DNA from: Luteirhabdus salina
Lineage (GTDB): Bacteria; Bacteroidota; Bacteroidia; Flavobacteriales; Flavobacteriaceae
Assembly: GCA_025384855.1 (NCBI GenBank)
Contig: JALAHT010000002.1
Span: 1-64,000, forward strand
Length of the DNA stretch: 64,000 nucleotides
Reading direction: 5' to 3'
Shown piece after piece: positions 8,021 through 15,579 of the stretch (positions within the stretch are counted from its first letter, which is position 1; every line of letters starts with the position of its first letter). The notes under the pieces were generated by a model, which ran no database searches, was not told the DNA's origin, and saw only the letters and a program-made list of their open reading frames with translations. Both the position numbers and the translations under genes were made by a program.

Positions 8021-8385
8021 GATTAAGCACGGAAATATATACGAGTAAGGTAGATGAATGTAAGGACTTTTATCTAAAATATTTTGACTTTAAGGTTAAA
8101 TCGCGAGCTGAAGGATTTGTTGTACTTCAAAATAGAACGAATCCAGAATATGAATTGATGTTTTGTGTTACTAATTCACCATTCGTAAATGCTATTTTCC
8201 ATCTAGAATACAATAACAAAGGGGTTATTTTGCAATTTGAAGTCGACAACGTGATAAATGAATACCATCGGATTAAAAGCTTGGGAATTCCAATTCTGAT
8301 AGAATTAGTTGAAGAACCAATCAATGGTAATCATTTTACCATTAGTGACCCAAGTGGGTTATTGATTGACATAGTTTCATATTAG
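8017..8385 (+). CDS. VOC (glyoxalase-like) protein
   Basis: The protein has 122 residues and no signal peptide. It is one VOC module: 'TEIYTSKVDECKDFYLKYF' at the start, 'ILQFEVDNVINEYHRIKSLG' in the middle and 'FTISDPSGLLIDIVSY' at the end. It overlaps the previous VOC gene by ATGA, and the pair looks like a duplication in which only one copy carries a signal. Candidate substrates include electrophiles or antibiotics bound by VOC resistance proteins, but the sequence does not choose among them. It stops 12 bases before site 8. Confidence 0.8.
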   Translation: MRLSTEIYTSKVDECKDFYLKYFDFKVKSRAEGFVVLQNRTNPEYELMFCVTNSPFVNAIFHLEYNNKGVILQFEVDNVINEYHRIKSLGIPILIELVEEPINGNHFTISDPSGLLIDIVSY

Positions 8386-8397
8386 AAATAAAAGCAA

Positions 8398-8540
8398 TAT
8401 GCACAACAACGTATAACGTTCATTGTGTGGCATGGTTAACCTAATTGAAAATCCTACAAACCCAGCCTAAAAAAGCATTATCTGAAAAAAACGTAAATTG
8501 AAAACCACACAACAATACGTTATACAAAACCGTTTATAAC
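8398..8540 (+). repeat. attC-like site 8 (type B)
   Basis: The outer left box TATGCACAAC is at 8398-8407, the spacer is AAC, and the inner left box GTATAACGTT is at 8411-8420. The inner right box CGTTATAC is at 8518-8525, the spacer is AAAACC, and the outer right box GTTTATAAC is at 8532-8540. The left box matches the right end of site 7. No clear downstream site matches its right end, so it closes the recognisable array. Confidence 0.75.
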
Positions 8541-8754
8541 AATCAACTATATTTCATAAAATATGGATTCAACTCAAAAAATACAATTGTCAATGGGTCT
8601 CAAATGGTTATAGTCAGTTATGGTGGATCGCACTATTAAAGAGCTTTGAATTAGATATGCGTAACTTGTTATCATAGAAATTTCTATATTTTGAAACTCA
8701 ATTGCGTATTCTTTTACTGCTACTCATTATTTATCAACTAAGCCAAACTATTAC

Positions 8755-9363
8755 ATGAAGCTACAACCTCTTAGAATAGAAGCCGGTTGGCGCGTGAAAT
8801 ACAATCAATTTTATGAAGTTGATCCCGTCGCCGGTTTTGAGGATTACTTTGATGGTTCCAGTTTACTCATGTTAGAGAACACCAGTAGATTAAAACTTAT
8901 AGATGTAGATTGGAAACCGGAAGGAGATTTAAATGGGCACTACGTAGTCAAGGTTCTAAACTTTCTTGAAAACTTTGATCAACATACTTACACATTTGAC
9001 ATTTATCCAGATTGGGAAAATCCATTTTTAACTCATACCGTAAAATTTAGGTTATCATTGGTTTCAAAATTGGAGAGTTTGATGCAAACACTACCTATTT
9101 ACGAAGATCCAAGAATGATTCTAAAAAGAGGCGTTGTTGATGAGCTTTCAGAATCGTACCGTTTGGCGCTAGCTGATAACGGAATTTCCGAAACGTTAGT
9201 CAAAAACATATTGGGAAATGGAGGCGTGAACATTCAAATTCATCTTTTAAATCACAAGGATATCACAAGAAATATACTGTTACAGTTTGCTGAAAATGGA
9301 ACTACAAAGAAAGTAAGAAACGTAGCTCATCAGAAGTTGAGAAATCGTCGATTCCGACTATAA
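8755..9363 (+). CDS. hypothetical protein
   Basis: The protein has 202 residues and starts at an ATG. It has no signal peptide or membrane segment. The first 110 residues are rich in aromatic and acidic positions and probably form strands. The C-terminal 70 residues are basic and end in HQKLRNRRFRL. I do not recognise the family. It begins 214 bases after the last attC-like site and could be the start of a further cassette whose downstream site is lost; alternatively it belongs to the fixed chromosome. Confidence 0.5.
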   Translation: MKLQPLRIEAGWRVKYNQFYEVDPVAGFEDYFDGSSLLMLENTSRLKLIDVDWKPEGDLNGHYVVKVLNFLENFDQHTYTFDIYPDWENPFLTHTVKFRLSLVSKLESLMQTLPIYEDPRMILKRGVVDELSESYRLALADNGISETLVKNILGNGGVNIQIHLLNHKDITRNILLQFAENGTTKKVRNVAHQKLRNRRFRL

Positions 9364-9504
9364 ATAGATACCTGTAACCAATGTTACTTTTATAGTTTTA
9401 ATACTATTATTCGCATTGATCAAAAGCGTATCTAAGAAAATTACACTTTGTAAAACTGTTAAGAATATTATAAATTGGGCTCAAAACTTGAAGAACTAAC
9501 CATC

Positions 9505-11295
9505 ATGAGATCGAAGCCCCTACTCCTTATTTTACTAATACTTTTACCTTTTTCTGTTCATTCACAAAGCACTTATATAGAATCGCATTTTATAAAAGGA
9601 CACAATAGCGCTATCAAACTGTTGAATACTATACAGGAAAAAATATCAGCCTGTGACTTCAAAAATATAACAAGCAGTACGTATACTAAAGAAAACGACT
9701 CCTACGATTTAATAGCACAAAGAAAAATCACTAAAAGATCGTACGAAATTGGAAATCAATTAGATGTTTCTACTATTTCAGCTTTACAAAACGCTCGTTA
9801 CAACAATTATATAAATATCACCTTAGTCCATCAGCTATATGGATCTGCCGCACAATTCTGTAATACAAAAAGATCTAATTATACCTATACGTTAACGCTG
9901 TATACAACAATTGACTACAACTCAAAGAAAATAAACGTACGGGCAGCATTTGATAATTTTTTCACGCAACCCGATATATGTCTTTCTCCAGGAAGTGAAT
10001 ATGCCGAAAGAGTAAACAATTACAAAAAGAGATTCAGGGAGAAAGCCGTAAATATGAAAAAATACTATGAAAATTACTTTTCTTTCACGATTGATATAAG
10101 CGATGAACTAGGAAACATAAATGATAATTATTTGGACTATGTAGAAAAGGGATTTGAAAATGCGTATCAAGAATTTAATTTTAACAACCATAAAGAGGCA
10201 TTAGCAACGATTTTCGCTGAAATTAAAGAGCAGGAGGATCGTATTGAGGCAAGAAAAGTTGAAGCACAAAAAAGAGAGTACGCAGCCATTGAGGAAGAAA
10301 GAAATCGACTCTTAAATTCTAAAGAGGTAAAAGCTTTCGATAACCGCATCCAAGAAATAGAGGAAATGTTGACCTTGGATACTACTTTTTCATTCCTATT
10401 CGAAGACTTTTGGAGTATTGAATCTGATTTAGAAAGGGCTAAAGAAAATTTAGATAAAATGCCGGAAGAAATTCGAGAGGAAAAAGAGTATACGTATATA
10501 AAAACCAAAAAGGATATAGAGGAAGCTAAAAATAATTATAAAACCCTAGAAAACTTACCCGATAAGTATTCGTGTGTATATACCAGCAAGAAACAAAACG
10601 AAGATGTATATTTTAAAGATGTCATGCTGTTCTCCGAAATTTATACAAAGAAATTCTTTGATGAAGTAATCGAGAAATTAAATACTGAAAACAAAGAGAT
10701 CGGTTTTATTAAGATTATTCCAAACAAAGGATTCATAATAAAACTAGAGCCTCGAACCAAAACGATTAAGTACTCCTATAAAGTGGTTGAGAAAGATGAT
10801 AGCTTCAGTTATAAAGTAAATAGGAAAAACATTGCCTCGTTTGTTTATAATGAAGCATTAAAGAAATATTTTATAGTGTATGCCGATTCTGAACTTAAAA
10901 ATGAACTTCATTTAAGCGACACTTATTCAGACCTAACCAATACTATATTTCAAATGACAAAAAAGAATTATTCGATAAAAACCGTTTCTTTTGATGGTGA
11001 CTATTATTCAGTTTTATTTGAACCCTTACCGGCAGAAAGATATATCGTTGAAAGGGAACCAACGGCACAATTGCATCTAGAAAGCCTTGAATTTCATAAG
11101 CGAAGAAAATACAAGCCTATCGAACAAATCCTTAACGAAAAAACGAAACGATTGGATGTATTTTATGAAAAGACAACCTCCGACTTTACCTATCATACAT
11201 TTGAAACTTTAGAAGAATTGCAAGCGCATATAGAAGAAAACAAAAAAGACTATTCGGTTGATGCTGTACATACCCTGTATTTCTCAAGTTTTTAA
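9505..11295 (+). CDS. secreted coiled-coil protein of unknown function
   Basis: The protein has 596 residues if it starts at the ATG (9505), where a good signal peptide begins (MRSKPLLLILLILLPFSVHSQ); a TTG at 9475 would add ten polar residues in front. Residues about 230-340 are charged and helical (EIKEQEDRIEARKVEAQKRE and similar), likely a coiled coil. The C-terminal 250 residues are mixed and strand-rich, with many Tyr, Lys and Glu. It is probably periplasmic or outer-membrane associated. No domain is recognised, and the neighbours give no hint. Confidence 0.6.
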   Translation: MRSKPLLLILLILLPFSVHSQSTYIESHFIKGHNSAIKLLNTIQEKISACDFKNITSSTYTKENDSYDLIAQRKITKRSYEIGNQLDVSTISALQNARYNNYINITLVHQLYGSAAQFCNTKRSNYTYTLTLYTTIDYNSKKINVRAAFDNFFTQPDICLSPGSEYAERVNNYKKRFREKAVNMKKYYENYFSFTIDISDELGNINDNYLDYVEKGFENAYQEFNFNNHKEALATIFAEIKEQEDRIEARKVEAQKREYAAIEEERNRLLNSKEVKAFDNRIQEIEEMLTLDTTFSFLFEDFWSIESDLERAKENLDKMPEEIREEKEYTYIKTKKDIEEAKNNYKTLENLPDKYSCVYTSKKQNEDVYFKDVMLFSEIYTKKFFDEVIEKLNTENKEIGFIKIIPNKGFIIKLEPRTKTIKYSYKVVEKDDSFSYKVNRKNIASFVYNEALKKYFIVYADSELKNELHLSDTYSDLTNTIFQMTKKNYSIKTVSFDGDYYSVLFEPLPAERYIVEREPTAQLHLESLEFHKRRKYKPIEQILNEKTKRLDVFYEKTTSDFTYHTFETLEELQAHIEENKKDYSVDAVHTLYFSSF

Positions 11296-11382
11296 AACAA
11301 ATCTTTCAAAAATTACATACATTTCATAACCGTTTAGCAAGATGTTATAACTGACCGTTAGCAATTATTTTGATATTGATAA

Positions 11383-12129
11383 ATGAGCAAGCAAATTCAT
11401 ATTCTTAACGGCGATTCTTTAAAAGCACAATTTCCAAAGGAAATTGATGGCGAATTGATTATTGTAAGAGAATGCCTGGTTGAAGGAAACGTCGAGGGAG
11501 ATAATTTTGACGCATTCTTCAAAAATCGAGCTGAATTCATCTCTCAGAATTACGGTGATTCGAAAGAAAACTATCAAAATAAGGTCAGGACTGAGTTTCA
11601 AAAGATTCAAAATGTTGAGAGCGGAGCTGAAATAAACCTTTGGTTCGAAGATGATTTGTTTTGTCAAATAAATTTCTGGTTCGTAGCATATCTCCTATCC
11701 CAAGAGAGAGCGAATGGAACTATTTACCTAGTCCGGCCAAGTAAACACAATCAATATGGTTTTGGCGGTTTGAGTAGGCCAGAGTTAATCTTAGCATATG
11801 AAAACAGGCAAGAGATTAGGGAGTTAGATACCATTGCGAACCTTTGGATCTGTTATAGACAAAAGGATTGGAAAAATCTAATGGCTACAGCGGATACTAT
11901 CAAAGAAAGGTTTTCTTTCATAACGCCAGCCATCAAAGCACAGATTGATAGAATTCCCAAAGGAAATAATCCAGGCAGACCGACAAGAGTTCTTTTAGAG
12001 ATAATGGATGAACTACAAACCGAGAACTTTGGTGAAATTTTCCAGGAATTCTCAAAAAGAGAAAATATCTATGGATTTGGTGATGTACAAGTACAGGCAT
12101 TATTAGAAAGGGCTAAAAAATATCGTTAA
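11383..12129 (+). CDS. DUF1835 domain-containing protein
   Basis: The protein has 248 residues. The N-terminus 'QIHILNGDSLKAQFPKE', then 'IIVRECLVEG', follows the DUF1835 pattern (usually hxhNGDS... then W/RE-hhxEG). A 'LWFEDDLFCQINFWFV' segment near residue 90 is also typical of the family. The C-terminal part resembles DUF3658. The family's activity is unknown; members are soluble and cytoplasmic. The gene lies between two stretches that look like eroded attC-like sites (11344-11362 and 12127-12250), so it may once have been a cassette. Confidence 0.7.
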   Translation: MSKQIHILNGDSLKAQFPKEIDGELIIVRECLVEGNVEGDNFDAFFKNRAEFISQNYGDSKENYQNKVRTEFQKIQNVESGAEINLWFEDDLFCQINFWFVAYLLSQERANGTIYLVRPSKHNQYGFGGLSRPELILAYENRQEIRELDTIANLWICYRQKDWKNLMATADTIKERFSFITPAIKAQIDRIPKGNNPGRPTRVLLEIMDELQTENFGEIFQEFSKRENIYGFGDVQVQALLERAKKYR

Positions 12130-12263
12130 CAACACATAATGTTCATTTCGTCTGACGGAACAAATTTCGAATGAAGTACAAACGTTCCGCTATCTGAAAT
12201 TTACTTAACTTAAAAAAATTGAGTACATAACGTCACCCAAAGGCAGTAAGCGGAACCTCAATT

Positions 12264-12524
12264 ATGAAAATAAAAGTTAAACAACCATATCTCGGAGGGA
12301 AATCAGTTTTTCTAGTTTCTCTACTAGTGATTGGAATTACAGTTCTTACAGTTTATTTTACCGGTATAAACCAGAATAGAACGATAACGGATAATTTTGA
12401 TCTCTCCCTGACAATCATCGGCACTGCATTATTTTTATTTATGACCTATGGATTATTCAAAGGGTTCTTTAATCGCAATTGGACTCGGTACTTCATCATT
12501 ACACTAAAAAATAGTACCTTATGA
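12264..12524 (+). CDS. small two-helix membrane protein, possibly truncated
   Basis: The protein has 86 residues with two hydrophobic segments, about 15-33 and 48-65, connected by a polar loop 'TGINQNRTITDNFD'. After the second helix comes a short basic tail. Longer flavobacterial membrane proteins begin in much the same way, from memory, so this may be an N-terminal fragment left by a deletion, but that is inference. It stops 61 bases before the next gene. Confidence 0.5.
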   Translation: MKIKVKQPYLGGKSVFLVSLLVIGITVLTVYFTGINQNRTITDNFDLSLTIIGTALFLFMTYGLFKGFFNRNWTRYFIITLKNSTL

Positions 12525-12585
12525 GTGACAAAATTTTATGAATCGATTAACCGACCCTATACCAATATATAAAACCAAAATAAAA

Positions 12586-13266
12586 ATGATACGAGCTATT
12601 GGAGTCCTTATTTTAACATGCATATTGCTTTCCTGTAACAATACCGACAAATCCAACAACTCCGTAGAGGCCCCTATGGAGAAAGAAACGGCTACGGATA
12701 GCATTTCCACAACGCCACCACAATTTGTGGCGATCGATACAGAGGAAGCATTAATAGCTACTGCTTTAATGGCAGCACCAAAGGCTAGTCGAGATAATTG
12801 CAAGGTTATTGGATACAATATGGAGGGCGATTTTGTAACCCTGAAAGAAGGAGATAACGAATTTATAGTCCTTGCGGACAATCCTAAAAAGGATGGCTTT
12901 AGTGCAGCTTGCTATCATAAAGATCTTGAACCTTTTATGGCCAGAGGAAGAGCACTAAAAGCAGAAGGTAAGAATTCTGCAGAAATTTTTGATATCCGGG
13001 AAGAGGAAGCCAAGTCGGGTGTATTGGACATGGGAGCGCCAGGGTCTACTCTTCATATCTATTATAGTTCCAACGACCTTTATAATCCAGAAACCTTTGA
13101 AGTGAAAGATGCCCAATACCGGTATGTAGTGTATCTTCCATTTGCTACATCCGAATCTACCGGACTTCCGGAAAAACCTATTGGCTCGAACCATCCATGG
13201 ATTATGGATCCAGGTACCCACAAGGCACATATTATGATTTCTCCGCTACCTGATTCAAAAGAGTAA
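12586..13266 (+). CDS. putative lipoprotein
   Basis: The protein has 226 residues from the ATG at 12586, chosen because a lipoprotein signal follows directly (MIRAIGVLILTCILLSC, lipid Cys17); an in-frame ATG at 12538 would put 16 polar residues ahead of it. After a Ser/Thr/Glu-rich linker of about 30 residues comes a globular domain with 'CKVIGYNMEGDFVTLKEGDN' near residue 70 and a C-terminal 'HPWIMDPGTHKAHIMIS' pattern. No family name is recognised. Confidence 0.65.
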   Translation: MIRAIGVLILTCILLSCNNTDKSNNSVEAPMEKETATDSISTTPPQFVAIDTEEALIATALMAAPKASRDNCKVIGYNMEGDFVTLKEGDNEFIVLADNPKKDGFSAACYHKDLEPFMARGRALKAEGKNSAEIFDIREEEAKSGVLDMGAPGSTLHIYYSSNDLYNPETFEVKDAQYRYVVYLPFATSESTGLPEKPIGSNHPWIMDPGTHKAHIMISPLPDSKE

Positions 13267-13319
13267 GGACGTCTAGTACCGATTGTTGATTTAGTTCGAA
13301 AATGACTGAAACGTAATAA

Positions 13320-13655
13320 ATGATTCAGATATCAATCCACTACTTTCTTCATCTTCTGTTTCCTTTGGCAATCGCCTATCTTTTTTTCAAAAGAGATTGG
13401 AAAAGAGCTTACTTGATTCTATTGGCTACAATGCTCGTAGACCTAGACCATCTTTTGGCCACCCCTATTTTTGAAGCCCAACGATGTAGCATTAACTTTC
13501 ATCCACTTCACTCCTACTATGCTACGGCGTTTTATAGCGTTCTATTGTTTTTACGCAGACCGTTCAATATCATTGGAATTGGACTTCTAATGCACCTCGC
13601 GACCGATTTAATTGATTGCCTCTTCACTTACCACGAATGTCAACACTGTTTGTAA
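13320..13655 (+). CDS. DUF6122 family membrane protein
   Basis: The protein has 111 residues and three to four hydrophobic segments. 'MLVDLDHLLATPIF', followed by 'RCSINFHPLHSYYA' and 'GLLMHLATDLIDCL', is the signature of DUF6122, a small flavobacterial inner-membrane family. The conserved D, H and HP residues recall metal-dependent membrane hydrolases of the DUF457/YdjM group, but no activity is established. It is probably a single-gene unit. Confidence 0.75.
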   Translation: MIQISIHYFLHLLFPLAIAYLFFKRDWKRAYLILLATMLVDLDHLLATPIFEAQRCSINFHPLHSYYATAFYSVLLFLRRPFNIIGIGLLMHLATDLIDCLFTYHECQHCL

Positions 13656-13970
13656 GATTCTCCAGCTTTAGAACTCATCAAATATATCTCAACGTAAAAC
13701 ATTCTTTACGTACGCTTTTTAGAATGAATTAAATACAATCTATTTTTCTTCGATTCCTTATAATTGATTGCTTAGGAAAATGACCATTGGCATGTGTCGA
13801 AAGAAACTTTTCGCTATAACAACAAATTATGTAAATTGTGGACTTCTAAAAATTGTTATTCCAAACTGTTACATATATGTCGATATACTTGATTTAAATG
13901 TTGCTTTAACCTCAGTTTAAGGAATTTACCTTCTATTTATAACATAATCAAAGAATTAACTCAATCGAAA
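13656..13970. other. 315 bp intergenic stretch without a gene
   Basis: This AT-rich stretch separates two plus-strand genes. I see no open frame of useful length, no palindrome of note and no good TAnnTTTG promoter box. It presumably holds the promoter of the lipoprotein gene at 13971. Confidence 0.4.
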
Positions 13971-14831
13971 ATGATAAAACGAACCCTATTAATCGTATTC
14001 GTAATTGGAGTAACCATGTTCTCCTGTTCTTCTGAAGAAAACACTAACGATGATAATCCACAGCAAGATGCTCCAATGGTAGTGGAGACCGAGCAGCGAA
14101 TATTTGAGAATGGATCGCTAAGTGAACGAGTCGTTACGACTTATGACCTAGGAAAACCGGAAGCTTGGACGTTCTTCGATGCCAATGGCGATATTACCTT
14201 CAGAACTGAGTGGCTATACAATGGCAACAATAATTTAACTACTATAAATGGATTTCTTCCTAACGGGGAACAAAGCTACGCGCTAACCATTACTTATGAT
14301 AACTCGGGACGGATTTCAGAGTTGGTTCGCTCTGAACAGAGTGGAACGTTTATCACCACGACCACCTTCACCCACAATAATGATAATACCATTACAGCAA
14401 TAACAGAAAGCGATGGTTTCGAATCTACTAAGACATATGAAGTAAATAACGATGGGGTTATTGACAAAGAAATTGAAGACGGAACCGTTGTTGCAATGGT
14501 TGAATATGACGGGCTAAAACCTATCAGTAAAACAGCGAATTCAACTGCTTATTCGTATACTTACGAAACCAACGGATCGAATCCCTATGCCATGCAGTCA
14601 TTTTTTGGCGACAGCCCTATAAACGTTGTTTTCTTTCAAAACAGTCTTGCCGATGCTTCCGACTCCTTCACCACGGAATTGATTAGTGAAATCTCAACCG
14701 ATTTTGGAATTAGAACCTTTCAATATACTCTAGATGCCGATGGATTTGTAACATCAAGAAAAACATTTACGAATGGTGAGTTAAACGATGAGTTTGATTA
14801 TACATATGAAATAACTGTAACTGAAAACTAA
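13971..14831 (+). CDS. surface lipoprotein with YD-like strand repeats
   Basis: The protein has 286 residues. The signal 'LLIVFVIGVTMFSC' gives a lipid Cys19. After an Asn/Asp-rich linker, strand pairs recur of the kind 'LTITYDNSGRISELV' and 'TFTHNNDNTITAITE', as in RHS-like or DUF4595-like proteins made of short beta repeats. It is probably exposed on the outer membrane. It shares this layout with the cassette 3 lipoprotein (1645-2766). Function is unknown. Confidence 0.65.
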   Translation: MIKRTLLIVFVIGVTMFSCSSEENTNDDNPQQDAPMVVETEQRIFENGSLSERVVTTYDLGKPEAWTFFDANGDITFRTEWLYNGNNNLTTINGFLPNGEQSYALTITYDNSGRISELVRSEQSGTFITTTTFTHNNDNTITAITESDGFESTKTYEVNNDGVIDKEIEDGTVVAMVEYDGLKPISKTANSTAYSYTYETNGSNPYAMQSFFGDSPINVVFFQNSLADASDSFTTELISEISTDFGIRTFQYTLDADGFVTSRKTFTNGELNDEFDYTYEITVTEN

Positions 14832-14866
14832 CGTTACACTGTTAAGGTGATAGCTAATATAACTAT

Positions 14867-15490
14867 ATGCTAGGAGCAGGCGCTGGCAGTACCATAAACA
14901 TGATTAAAACCCTTCGTAACAACCGAAATTTGTTGCGGAGGAAACGCATGTACGATAAAGAACGCTCCTTTCTGAGTATTAAAAAAGAATACCTAAAAGC
15001 TGCAGAAGGCAAAATCGATCTAAAAAAAGCTTCAAAAGAAGATCTCTTAAACATCCGTAGAAAAGTCCTCGCGGCAAGAAAAAGAGAAATGTTGCTTACC
15101 TATTCATTATTAATCATAGTTGCATGCTGCATTGGTTTCTTGGTCTATCAAATTCCTTCTTGGGACAAAGGACCCGACCAATTAGAACGCGAAATTCGAT
15201 TAGAGACTGAGAAAAGCAATAGATATTTATATCTCCTTACAGATGGTGATCAGTGGCTAAAAAAAGAAAAATGGCATAATGCGATATTCCAATATCGAAA
15301 AGCACTGGATGTATATCCCGATAACTATGATGCCGTATACCGTTTAACGCTCGCCTATACCTATCGTTGTTTGCATGAAAACAAAGATTGTGATTTGGGA
15401 AAAAGCAGTCTAAAACGATTACAAAATTACTTTCCAGAAACCGATCATAGAGAATTGGTGGAGATATATGATAACATGGAATTGCCGTAA
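14867..15490 (+). CDS. TPR-like single-pass membrane protein
   Basis: The protein has 207 residues. The first 75 are strongly basic and helical, then one transmembrane segment lies at about 77-95 (LLTYSLLIIVACCIGFLVY). The outer part has a TPR-like pair: 'WLKKEKWHNAIFQYRKALDV' and 'YPDNYDAVYRLTLAYTYRC'. Another ATG at 14900 would also work. It is likely an inner-membrane scaffold protein; its partner is unknown. Confidence 0.6.
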   Translation: MLGAGAGSTINMIKTLRNNRNLLRRKRMYDKERSFLSIKKEYLKAAEGKIDLKKASKEDLLNIRRKVLAARKREMLLTYSLLIIVACCIGFLVYQIPSWDKGPDQLEREIRLETEKSNRYLYLLTDGDQWLKKEKWHNAIFQYRKALDVYPDNYDAVYRLTLAYTYRCLHENKDCDLGKSSLKRLQNYFPETDHRELVEIYDNMELP

Positions 15491-15579
15491 ATTTCAGTTA
15501 AAAACATAACTTCGCTAAAATTCTGTACTTTCACAGTTACAAAAATGTAAGGTTGGCTATTGCCTCCGTCGTGATTAGA

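Larger units (their letters stand above)
1..8540 (+). mobile_element. integron-like gene cassette array without integrase
   Basis: Eight palindromic sites of 136-147 bp separate seven complete gene units, all transcribed in the plus direction. Each site has an outer left box ending in AAC, an inner left box GTATAAC, an inner right box GTTATAC and an outer right box starting with GTT. The spacers between inner and outer boxes are 3 bases on the left and 6 on the right. In each complete unit the first bases after the upstream site are the reverse complement of the outer left box of the downstream site (8 to 10 bases). This is what cassettes excised at a single point would show. No tyrosine recombinase gene is present here. 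The right boxes fit the integron consensus GTTRRRY only in part, so this may be an attC variant or a different recombinase system. Confidence 0.75.

Noticed and set aside
65-8540. The repeats as a CRISPR array
   Set aside because: Sites are about 140 bases and palindromic with gene-sized spacers; no short uniform repeats and no cas genes are present.
65-8540. The repeats as insertion sequence or MITE termini
   Set aside because: No transposase and no target-site duplications flank the units, and the outer boxes co-vary with the cassette rather than being fixed ends.
8541-8754. A small gene between site 8 and the gene at 8755
   Set aside because: The short frame beginning at an ATG near 8564 ends after about 16 codons and shows no family resemblance.
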